DNA from: Puffinus mauretanicus
Lineage: Eukaryota > Chordata > Aves > Procellariiformes > Procellariidae
DNA: 64,000 nucleotides
Direction of reading: 5' to 3'
NCBI GenBank assembly: GCA_023333565.1
Contig: JAJKFH010003627.1
Span: 9,033,501-9,097,500 of the forward strand
Shown: piece by piece, positions 39,861 through 51,300 of the stretch
Position numbering within the stretch: position 1 is the first letter of the stretch
Layout: each line of letters starts with the position of its first letter
The notes under the pieces: model-generated
Told to the model about the DNA's origin: nothing
Seen by the model: only the letters and a program-made list of their open reading frames with translations
Databases searched by the model: none
Translations under genes and position numbers: made by a program

Positions 39861-40125
39861 AGTCCCTGCACCGCGCCGCCCCAGTCCCTGCACCGCGCCG
39901 CCCCAGTCACTGCACCGCGCTGTCCCAGTCCCTGCACCGCGCCGTCCCAGTCACTGCACCGCGCTGTCCCAGTCACTGCACCGCACCGCCCCAGTCGCTG
40001 CACTGCGCTGTCCCAGTCCCTGCACCGCGCCGTCCCAGTCACTGCACCGCACCGCTCCAGTGACTGCAACCGCGCTGTCCCAGTCACTGTACCGCACTGC
40101 CCCAGTCACTGCACCGCGCTGCTCC
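39861..40125. repeat. 22-bp minisatellite, 12 copies
   Basis: Twelve head-to-tail units of 22 bp (one has 23, giving 265 bp in all). Each unit starts AGTCNCTGCACCGC and ends in a C-rich CCSYCCC-type block, with a CpG-containing core. Variant units alternate between CCGCGCCG and CCGCGCTG forms, which suggests growth by blocks of more than one unit. It lies on the upstream side of the ST3GAL3 CpG promoter. Because 22 is not a multiple of 3 and the units lack stops, it keeps several frames open and creates long false ORFs. Confidence 0.95.
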
Positions 40126-40990
40126 CCCTCGCCTCTCGGATCCCCCCTTCCATCACTGCACCACACTGCCCTCTTCCATCCCTGCCCTGCACCCCCCACA
40201 CACTTCCAGTGGCTGCACAGCACTGCTCCACGTTTCCCCAGTCCCTGCCTGGCATTGCTCCTCCTTCAAATGGCTGCACTGCTTCCAGGTCACTCAGTGG
40301 CACCTCCAAAGCACTCCACTATGCCATTGCTTCCTCCAGGCATGGCACGGCAGGACCCCTCCGGGCACTGCATCGCCTGTCGAGCTCCATATCGTCTCAT
40401 TGCTCCAATGACTGCACTGCACAGCACTGCACCTTCCTCCAGCTGAGACACCTCCAAATCTTGCAGTCACTGCAGCCACAACACCGTACCACACCTCCCT
40501 CTGATCCAGCTGCTGCACCCCAACTCTGCATTGCGTAGCCTCTAGTCACTGCATCGCAGTGTGCTCATCTCCCTTCAATTGCTGCACTGCCCAGCCTCCA
40601 AACGCTGCTCAGAACAGCCTCTAACCACTGCACTGCTCTGCCCAGTCTAACCTACAGCCACTGCACAGAGCAGCCCAACTCTGTCTTGCTTCCAGTCATT
40701 GCACCACACTGCACCTCGCCGTGCCGCACAGTCCAGTTTAGCACCCAGTCACTGCCCTGGGTCACAGCCTTCACGCTATCCTCCAACTTCTGCAGATCCT
40801 CACACTGCTCCATATCCACCAAGGTCCTGCCCAGCCACCTCTCTGGGCTGCCCAGTGTTGCACAGCCTGCACCACTGGACCACACCAGGCTGCGAGGACT
40901 ACACTGGGCTGCATGGACCACATCAGTTGCCCTCCCACAGCACAGCTCACACCACACAGCTGGTGCTGCACAGCCAGTGCCACACAGCTG
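40126..40990. repeat. decayed minisatellite sequence
   Basis: To the right of the homogeneous array the same words (CACTGCA, CAGTCACTGCA, GCTGCACTGC) recur at irregular spacing over about 0.85 kb, for example near 40,150, 40,210, 40,400, 40,550, 40,640 and 40,700. This looks like an older, diverged part of the same tandem repeat. Its boundaries are approximate. Confidence 0.6.
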
Positions 40991-41949
40991 GCACCACTTC
41001 CCTGCAGTTCCTGTTATATTATGGTGTCCGTCTTGTGAGCTGCCTCGTGAGGGCTGCAGCGGCAGAGCCAGCCCGCACCTCACCCTTCCCACAGCATCAC
41101 CCTCCTCGCTGCTGGCCCCACAACCTTGCTGGGTATCCCTAACGCTCATTAGGCACAGGGCAAGTGAGAAACACAAGTATAAGGCAGCACAGGGAGGGAA
41201 TGATAGAGAATTAGGGAAAATATTAGGCATAGCAGGGGAAAAGTCATCTGAAAGGAAAGAGACCATAAGGAATAAACCTGCATCTTCAGGACAGTAAAGA
41301 AGCCCAGTGATTTCCTGTTTCCACCCTCCATGAATCACTGATAACACAAGGAAAACAAAAAGCCACATGAGTTTAAGGGAAACTAAGTAGGAGCGTGTCC
41401 AGCACGGTGGTGGCTCCCACTGCAGGCGAGCCCAGGTGCCGATGCCAACCGGCAGCCACGGCCTCGGACGGCACAGGGCTCGCTGAGCACTGCCGAAGTC
41501 TGCTCCCCGGCGCTCGGCAGAGCCCACACAGGTCGCAGGGGGAGTTGGCAGGAACTCATGCAGCCCCACTTTTGCAGCCAGAAACCCCACTTTGTGTTCA
41601 GCGCGAGTGAAGTCAGTACAAGCTGGCTGCCAGTGTGGCAACCCCACAGCTGGGCTCACAGATCCACCATGCTCCTCCACAGAGACATGAGGGAGATGTG
41701 CTGCGCTGGCATTGGGATTTTTTTATTCCAATGACAAGTTCTAGACACAGTACAGGAGCTGAACAGACTCGTGCCAACACACAGGTATCACTAGCACCAA
41801 GGAGGTTACCCCACCAAGGAGGTGCAGGGAGAGGGGCCACAACTGCATCCATGCAGCCCCATCCATCTGCAGGTCTGCCCCCACACCACTGCCCGCACTG
41901 ATCCCCATTTCCCCAGGGCTGACCCACTCAGGATGCTGGTTGCTCTTAC

Positions 41950-42340
41950 CCGGTCGAGGCAGCAACCTTCTCTCCGGCTTCATGGTGAGCCGGCGGCCGG
42001 GGCCGGACTGGGCAGCCTCCTCTGCCGGCCCTGGCTCAGCTGCTGGGCTCGTTTCCCCCAATAACTCCACTGACTCCTGCGCTGCATCGTGTCTGGCCGG
42101 AGCCCGGCTTTGCTTTACAAACAGTTGCTTTACGCCTGCTCCTCTCTTCTCTTCTTCGTCCCTCTGGCTGCCTAAGCCGGGTCTCTTCTCCCTGCCTCAA
42201 CCCCCTGCGCCCTGGCGACACAGAGCTGCCTGCGACGCCTGCCACTGCCGCGCCACATCTGCTCCGACCGTCCTCAAACCTCACCTGAACCACCCCGACT
42301 CTAACCGCTTGCGCCTCAGAGTTTAAACCCCGCAGTCCAC
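41950..42340 (-). other. possible alternative first exon and promoter
   Basis: A second CpG-rich island lies here. On the minus strand it ends in a strong donor CCGG|GTAAGAGC at 41,950. The frame upstream of the donor begins at the ATG at 42,070 and is open for 40 codons; a second ATG in frame (30th codon, 41,983) has A at -3 in ACCATGA. Splicing to ST3GAL3 exon 2 would close this frame after a few more codons, at a TAA before the main ATG, so it would be a 5' UTR exon with an upstream ORF. The plus strand also has a donor-like ATG|GTGAGC at about 41,983. It could instead belong to a non-coding RNA. No protein family is recognised. Confidence 0.35.
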
Positions 42341-42349
42341 AGGCGCAGC

Positions 42350-45300
42350 GGGTGATGTGATTTTGATGATGAGATAAGCGGGGACCTACAGCACGAAGCC
42401 AGATAGCAACAAGGCTGGGGCTTGCTCCTGAGCCTGCCTTTGTCACTGGGGAAACTCTACCCCCTGTTATCAGGTGTCAGCACGCTGGAAAGAGCCCAGG
42501 ATGAAGTCACGCTTCTTGCCAGGCTGGAAAAAACTCGGGAGGCGAGTGCCGTGCATCTATGGAAATCAGGTACCAGCTCCCGGCAGCTGTCTAACGGCCA
42601 CGAGATGAATTAAGGTGATGATTAGTGGAGCGATTTGGTTTGAGTAGCAGGGCTTTAGTCTGAACATGTTCCTACTTAGCTTACACGTTTCATTTGCAGG
42701 CAGATGTCAAGCTGGATGTTGCTAGGAGATCGACAGCAGGGGAATAATTAAGTCTGATTAAATCCTACCATATTGCCGTGCCACTTTCCAGAATCCTCTG
42801 GAGCTCTTCAAAGCCAAACTGACCAAATGAAAGCTGCAGCCCATCCTGCTCAACAAAACCCACTTGTGGTCGACCCACTGAGCCCATGGCTGCCCACATG
42901 TCTGCAGAGCATTTCCCGCAGCAACGCTGGCCACGAGCTGGGAAAAAAAAGACTCTGGCAGAGGGCAGGGCTGGTGGCTGCCTTAGCAGGTAACGCTCCT
43001 CTGGAAGGAGCCCACCTGGGACATGCCAAAATTGCTCTGCAAATGCACCTCACACGTGGTGCTGAGCACCACAGGGCGTTCCCGCTGAAGTGACGCCTGC
43101 TTGGTTTTTTCTTTCATGGTGGCTGAGCCACACATTATACGGGGTGACACGTAAAGGTAAATAACAGCTACAGGTTCTTTTCCTATCAGTAAATAAAGTT
43201 ATACTATAACTACCTGCATTGGTTGCCAAACACACACACGTCAGCGTCCGGGCTCCCTCCGTAGCAAGACTGCTAATCTCATTTTGACTCTCTGCCCTAT
43301 AAAAATTCTCATTCTAATACTTACACTGTAATCCTTCCCCCTAAATTACATGTGATCAAATCTGATACTAATTAATGCAATATTTTATTATTAATTAAAT
43401 ACCATTAAATACCACAGCAAAGATCTCTTTCCAGTAATGGCTAGATAGAGATTACCTCTGCTGATGCACAGGCTCGGGGAATGCAATTGGGGCTGTAACA
43501 CACTCGTATTTTGTCTTTATCTCTCTGGTCGAACTTGTTTCATCTCACACTCATTACATATTATTCTTAAACGCAGGGTCTGAGCATGATCAGTCTGTGG
43601 AGAGCACTTTACATTTCTGGTGCTCTGGCTACTCTAAGAACAGAAATCTTAAACAGCATCGTCAGCAGGCCCACACAAAACAAGCTAAAACAAGCTGAAC
43701 TTGGCTGAAAAATTCTGCCACCCTCCAGATGTTTTCAACAGCAAAGAGCCACACTTACCACTATGGGCGCAGGTAAACACCCGGAGCCTGCCTGAACGGC
43801 TCCCTGAGCGCTCTGCCCGACTGGACCAGGTTTCCCAGGGTCTTCCTCAGACGAAATGATCCAACGGTCCTGCCTGACACGCGGCTGTGCGAGTGCGAGC
43901 AGCCGGCCAGCACGCCACTCAGCAGTTCATCTCCTTGCATTAATTCCAATACGCTATGTTTGGTTCACGCATGTTTTCCAAGAAAGGAGGTAGGCTTGAT
44001 TTGAAGACAAGCGTTGGAGACTCCCACCTTACTGGGTCTGTTTCAGGAGTCCCTCGCCCTCACGTTCAGAAGAGCATCCCACATCCCTGCGTCTGGCTTC
44101 AGCTTGCAGACATACCATTTTGTTCTGCCTTCTGCTTGATTAAAGAGCCTTTCAGAGCCTGGCATTTTCTCTTTGTGACACTACACATATGCTGCAAGCA
44201 AACCCCCTCTCATCCATCTTTCTGATAAGCTAAATATACTGAGACGCTTAATTCTCTTACTGCCAGGCTTTTCCTCCCACCCTCAAGCCATTTTTTGCAT
44301 TTCTGCTCTACACAGCCTCTCTGATTTTCCTGAATCCTTTTCAAGATGTTGAATCCCACAATGATCCTCCCTAATGCTTTGACACAGGGATTAAATCTGC
44401 CTTTTCCTATTCTCTGTCTCAAAGGGCTGTGTTGGTCCTTTCTGCCACAGCATCAGACTAAGCATTCAGGCAGGATTGTCCCAAATCTTTTCCAGACGCG
44501 CTGCTGGCAGGTTAGAGCCACCTGGGCTGGCCAGCGCATGTCTCAGCTGCACATCAGGACCCTGATGCGCGGAGTTGGGTGGTGGGGGACGCCTCCACTG
44601 CCACACACCTCCCTTGCCCGCTCCCTGTCCCGGGATCACGGATGTTGTGGCTGCCTCTCCAGCAGTGTCCCAGAGCAGTCTGCAAAGGTGGGCTTGCACC
44701 CGCAGCGAGCACGACGCAGGGCGCCATGCCCGCAGGTCCTTGGGGGGCTGAGAGACCGCCTGCAGGCAGAGTCCAGTGGGATTTCCCTCCGGCTGGGCAG
44801 CCAGCGCCTCCTCTTCCCAGCACACTGCTGCAGGTGCACGTCGCCCGTCCAGGGCTGGACGCACACCCCACCGCAGGGGAGAGGGGTGCCGCGTTTGGGG
44901 GGGCTTGGGGAGCTGAGCCTGGCAGGCGGGAGCAAGGTTTGTTGAGCCCCGGCGAGCTCTGCAGGAGTGGACATCCCGGCTCTCGGCAGGTTACTGCGCT
45001 GTGAAATAGAGGAGAGCACAGACCCAAGCGGTGCCTGCTGGCATCCAGGCTGGTTTGAAGTGTGATGTCAGGGAAATATTTCACAATGCCTCTTAACTTT
45101 TTACCCAACCTGCTCCCAGTGACAGCAGTCACTGAGGAATCTGGTGCACTGCCTAGTTACTGGGCTGCACACTGTGAAAACAGCCTCTCAAAAACAATAA
45201 ACTGAGTGGAGTTTCCATCTTTAATTCTGCCCCTTAAAGAAACCAGCTCAAATAGTCTTTGTGTATTTGCCATTCGAAGGGTTTTCTTTCTCCCCAGCAG

Positions 45301-48300
45301 TTCCCTCAGTGAAGCCTACCTGAAATTTGGGGGTGATATGGGGAATCTTTCCCAGCCCACACACCACCGTCGGATATCAGAGCGCGCTTCCTCGCGCCGG
45401 TGCTGCGGGAACCTGGAAGGAGCCCAGCCCCAGCTGTGCCCGCGCTGCCTCTCCGGAGCCAGGAGCGCACAACTGGATTGCTGCCCTTGAGTTTCTGAGA
45501 TGATTGCTGAATAAACCGGAATTTCAGAGACGGTTGGAGCCGTGATGGCCATGAACACCGATGGGCTCACCCCAAGCCCTCCAGCCAGGCATTGCCCCGT
45601 CCCCTTCCGTGCCATAAAAACAGCTGGAAGAGGCAGGCAGGGCAGGCAGGTACCAACCAGCCGCTGCAAACGGGAACGGCAGGAGTGACCCCATCTCACG
45701 TGCTGTTGCGGAGGGGAGGGAATTTGGCACAGCAGCGGCACAAGGAGCGGCTGCAGCTCCCCGAACCGGCCCCGTTCATGCCACAGGCCCAAGTAATTCA
45801 TAAACAACATTTTCATGACATAATCATGGGCTCTCTTAAACACGTGTTAATTTTTAACAAATACTCAGCTGGCAGGAAGCCACCGTAATTCAAAGAGCCA
45901 AAGCAACGGGCAGAGAAACGGCAGAGAGACCCAGACTGCCGCTGGGGAGGTGAAAGCACAGCTAAGGGCATCCGAGTGCTGCGTTACACAGCACGGACCT
46001 TGCCGGGAAACCCCTCCCTGGGCAAAAGGAAAGGTCTGGCTGGTGAGAGCAGGAGCAGCTATAGAGCACGCTTTGCCTTCTCCACCGCCATCAGCAATGA
46101 CGAAAGATTTTAATTAAAAGTATGTATTATAAAGAATTAATAAGGCTCACGATAGATTAACAACTACGTGCATTAACAGCTACGTTTTGAGGTCTGTCAG
46201 TGAGCCAAGTCTTAATGGGGAGACATCAACTACAGGGAGCGTACCTAGACCCCCAGCGACCGTTTCCTGGTCCAGTGCCATTTGGTAGTTTTTAAAATGA
46301 ATGATGAAGGCTTACGTTTGTGGCTGAGAAAATACTGAACAGGCTGTTTGCTGCTACAGCACGAGCTGAACGGCCTGATAAAATGGTCACAACCCACAGC
46401 ACCGTAGTGGGCTGCAAAGAAAGGTTCTTCCGAATGGAGAGAACAGGCTTTACTGCAGGGTGGAGGATCTCCCAGAAATTGCGGGGGGCAGCAGAATTAA
46501 GGAAAAAAAGCCAAAAAAGAGAACTGTCCTCACAGACAACTGCTGCTATGAACCTGCATTGCAGCACCTTGGCTCCGGGAGCTGGGAGCCAGAGGTGCGT
46601 GGAGGGGATTTCTGAGCAGACGCACGGCAGTGCTGGTGCCTCTACAGCTCTGGCAAAGCCAACCTGATGTCTGGTCCAGCTCTCCAAACTTCAAAATGGA
46701 CACAGAAATCCTGAGGAACAGCAACACTAAAGGAGCGAAAAAGGAGCAAAGGCTTGGAAATGCGGCAAATAAGCGAGATGTGAGGAGTGTGGGCTGCTCC
46801 ACTGCCCCAGGAGAAGGTCTCCTCACTGACGGGGGGAACGGAGCCCTGCCACAGGCAGCGTGTCAGCCCGGCCGAGGGAAGTGTGGGGTCCAAAGGTGAG
46901 GAGTTGAAGATGGAAAAACTCAAGCTTGAAATTAAATACATTTCTTTGCAGCATGGTCACTGAAGGCTGCAGGGGCAGCCATCCGCACCACGCAGCAGCT
47001 TGCAAATAAGATTAGATGGTCTCGACTTTTAATTTGATTTGTTGATATCTGTGGCTCGGGCATGAAGAAGGGCTGCCGCACGGTCGTGCTTGCTGTTTCG
47101 CCCTGATCCGTACACATCCTTGGGTTCACCCCTCCTGATCTCCTGTCCAAACAGCTCCAGCAGCAAGGAGAAGGCTAGGACTGATTCCTGTGTACTGGAG
47201 AGGGCAGTGGGGAGGGTGCAGACTGCCTGAGGACCATCTTCTTCACCTGTTCTTCCAGTTCATGCACATATTTTTCTAAAACTAGGCATGACAGCCTGGT
47301 TTTAGAACTCCGTGGCCTTACACTGCTCTCAAGCGCAGGCAGGCTGCCTGCCTGCAGCAGTGCGCATTGCCAGCCCCTCACCCAGGGAATGCCACATTTC
47401 CAGCCTGGAGCTTTGGTACTTCATTAATTGCACTGGAGCAAGCAAGCCCTTTGCACCTTCAGCTGGCCCGTTGTGGTGGTGGAGCCACATGAACATGGGT
47501 TCCACTTTTCAGCCTTTTCAACCTGAACACCATCTTATCTCCACTGCTCCTGATGCCTGGTGAACGGAAGCCTCTGAACTTGAGTAACGCACCAGCGACC
47601 TTCACGCAACGCAGCAACCAGCTCTATTGCTCGTACTGGTCTCTCCCACACGCACCCAAGCAAGCTGGTGCCACAACCCACAGCGTAAGCACAGTAGCCC
47701 ACAGCTCTGCTGGTGTAGTCCCCCACTTGGGATTTACAAACCTCCCCCATTTGCGTCGCTCTGATCTCTTCCCCACGTGCCCCGAGGAAATGGCTGCGAG
47801 CCAGTGTCGGTCCCAGGTGAGTTGCACTGCCGCGGCAGCCGAGCTGTACTCAGTTGGAAACGTCATGATGTCATTTGTCATGATTTCAGACACGAATCGT
47901 GGCCACGTGCCTGTTTTTTGCCAGGCTGGGGGCAGAACTGCTAGCACAGGTACGAGCGCATTTCTTTGGAATAATTCATTTCACATCACCTTTGCTGGCC
48001 CCATTTCTTGCATGATTTGTTATAAAAAGCATCCATTTTGCAACAGGGCCTGTGCAAGTTTTACTGCGGGATGGTGGGCCTGCTGTGGTAAGCAGCTCCC
48101 AGGGCATGTCTTGTCTGTGGAGCCGCAGGCTGCACCCTCTGTGTGGGTGAGTGCCCCTTCTTAAAACCCCCTGCGATGCACCAGGGGACATCAAAAACTC
48201 CCAGGGTGCATGGCCGTGTGCCCAGAGTGAAGGTGCTCTTTGCAGCATCCCACCACCTGCTCACCCAAGACCAGGGCAAGCACGATGCTCAGGAAAGGGA

Positions 48301-51300
48301 CCAAGGAGATGGAGGTAGCGAAGGGGGGGGGTGAAGAGAGGCAGTGGGAAGAAAGGGAAAGCGCCAGACAACTCGGTGACTTTGCACGAATCCTGCCAGT
48401 CCCCGGGAAGGCGGTGGGAGGAGGTGCTGGAGTTGCTGGTGCAGGTGCTTCACCTGTGGGTGCAAGAGTGGCTGCCTGGCACGGGGCGCTGGGCTGGCAG
48501 GGGCCCAGCTGAGGCAGCCCCACCACGTCCCAGTGCCTGCCCTGCTCCTGGGTGCTGAGGCTTATCTGCTCCCTCTTGGGAAAGGGAAGGAAGGAGAGGA
48601 GCCACCCGGCACAGGGTGGGCCGTAGGGCAGAGCAGGGCGGCATGGGGGTGTAGGGGCTGGGTGCGTGGGTTTGCACCGCACTGACCCCTGCGCTGCAGG
48701 ATGTGGCCAAGGTTTCGTGCTCTGCTGCAGGGCACGAGCATGCTGTGTTTTGGAGATTCAGCATTTGCAGCAACCTGTATATTCTTGCAGCCGCTTTGCG
48801 TAACGAGGAGTTAGTGCAACCAGCGGGAAGTGCCTCTGGGTGCTGTGTTTGCTGGCAGGACGTGGGCTAACAGCAGCCATGAGGAGGCAGCTGCCAGCCC
48901 CAGGCAGGGGACACAGACAGAGGCGGTGCTGCTGCAGCACAGCAAACCTCTCGGGTACATCGCCACCATTCACGCAATCCCACGCTGGTAGGTATGAGTG
49001 AGAACAGGACTAGGGGGATACTGGATGCTCTTGTAGCAAGAGAGATCCTAAACAGCTGCCAGCCACAGAGGACTCTGCCCCTGCCCCAGCAGCCATGGGG
49101 GAACAGCCAGGTCCCTCATTTCCCACACACCGCAGCTGGGAGGCAGCTGCAGCCCACCCAACCCAGCTGCAAGAAAGCGGGGACAGAGCTCAGCCTCTCC
49201 AGCAAAGCTTCCCCACCCTGCTCCCCTTAGGAACCAACTCCCTGTGCCACAGCAGAGGGAGTACGAACTTTCTGCAGCCATCACCTGAACCACCACTATG
49301 CTGGGGGAGGCTGGCAGGTCCACAAGGCTGGGCAGAGGCGGCTGCTCAGGGCTGGAACTTTCCAGGGCTCCGCACCCAGTCGAGGGATGTTTGCACCTGC
49401 AGCAGGACTGGTCCTTCCAACGCAGGGACAGGGGAAGCTAATTGCAGCAAGTTGTCGGTTCCAATGACATCCTCCCTGACAGACTGGTTCCTAGTGGATG
49501 GGGTAGATTAGCACCACTGATTTGCGCAGCCACCCTGACGGGTCCTGTGTTCAGCGTCCAGCACCTACAACCCACCTGGGTTGGCATGTGAGCCCTGGCA
49601 TGAAGCTGGGCAGAGCAGCCTGCCCCAGCCCAGCTCCCCTCTGCCCCAGCCATAGACCCTGGCACTGCTGGGAGCATTGGGCTCTTCCCCGCTCTGCCAG
49701 CACCCAGGACACAGCCATGGCTTGGCACTGCCACCGCCCAGAGCATCAGGCACCCGCTTTGTGCCAGGCATCCCCAGCAGTGCTGGGGGACCAGCTGCAG
49801 ACAAGCCTGGCCAAGGGGGTCAGCTCCTGCCCCAGACCTCCTGTCCTCCAGGGGAGGTTTTGATCCGTTCCTCCATAACGCTTTCCTGAGCCTCGGGCCC
49901 CGCGGAAAAGAAAAGCTCCTCAGCTGAAGGGGCTCCCCATTTCTGCGACAGCAAGTGACCACGTGCAAGCGAGTCGCTGCCCACGCTTCGGTCCCACAGC
50001 ATCAGCTGCTCAGATACCTCCCTCCTTTTCCTTCACAAGCCGGGACACAACCTCAAGCCCAGGAGCCAGTGAGATTTGGGGGATTCATTAACCTGCTCTC
50101 TCAAGAGCAGAGAAGCTGTGTAAGTCCACAGGGAGAAGGATGGAGGTATCCTGCACCAGCAGCTGCTCCCAGCAAGCCCACAGCCACAGCACGTGGGCAG
50201 TGCTGCCTTTCCTGGGGGGATGGTTGTGGCTCCAGCCCCTGGCACACCGCGGCCCTGAGCAGCCTTGCCGGAGGCCCACGCTCCTCCCTTCGCACCAGGC
50301 GGCTGTGGTTGGGAGAGGCATCTCGTGGTCCGGATGCGGAGCGAGCCTGTCATCTCTCCCTCATCGGCACAGCCAGGCCTAAAAATATCCCGGGAGTGGG
50401 CCGATGGCGGTTGTGCTACAGTCTCCGTTACGCAGATGGAAATGGCTGGTCCCTGCCAGAGCACCCGGGGCAGCGCCAGCTCCTCCGCCCTGCACCAGCA
50501 CAGGGTTTTAGGATCCTGTGCTGTGCTTCAGTAATCCCCGTAGCGGAGGCGTGCCAGGGACAGTGCTTGGCGCAGAGCATCCCAGCATCATGGCTGGGGC
50601 TGTCCCAGCCAGGCAGCTCCACAGGGATCATCCCTCCTGGGTGCACAGGACCGAGCAGGGCAGGGAAGAGGGGAAACAGGGGGTTTCACAGCCCGCTGCC
50701 ATGAACCCCTGACAATGATGAAACAGGGTGCTGCCCAGACACCCTGTGACAAGTCAAAAGTGCACCCAGGCAGCCAAACTGACAGCACTGTGGGTGCAAG
50801 CACAACAGGACAGGGAGCTGGAGGGCAGGTCGGGGGAGCAGCAGCAGCAGGAAGGCAGGCTCAGCCCTCAGCCCGCGGGAAAAGCTGGAGAAGCAGAAGA
50901 GCATGGCTGAGTTTGCAGCCCGTCCGGGAAGGGGACTGGCCGTGCGCCCTGCAACACGCAGGCAAAGGGCAAAGCTGTCAGCTCCTCCCCTCCCATCCCT
51001 GCACGTCCTAAATCCACAGGGCCTGGCAGCAAGCAGGGCTGCTGACGCTGAGCCTCGGGCAATCGTCCACCTGATAAACCCGACTGAGTGGGATAAGGAG
51101 CAGAGATGCTGCTGGAGGAGCCAGGAGGGACACGCCAGCTCTTGTAGGAATGGCTTACAGGATAAGAGCACAAATCCAGGCTCAAGCAGAGACTCTGGCT
51201 CTGACACAGACTCATGGCTGGCAGGCAGAGCCCGTGCCTTGCCCTGGAGATGCTAGCGGGTCAGGGCAGGAGGGAGGGCTGCTTTGGGAAGGCAAGCACA

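Noticed and set aside
39832..40538. Plus-strand frames of 204 and 229 codons with repeated Pro/Ser/His peptides
   Set aside because: They are translations of the 22-bp minisatellite, which cycles through all three frames and contains no stop. No domain and no start signal.
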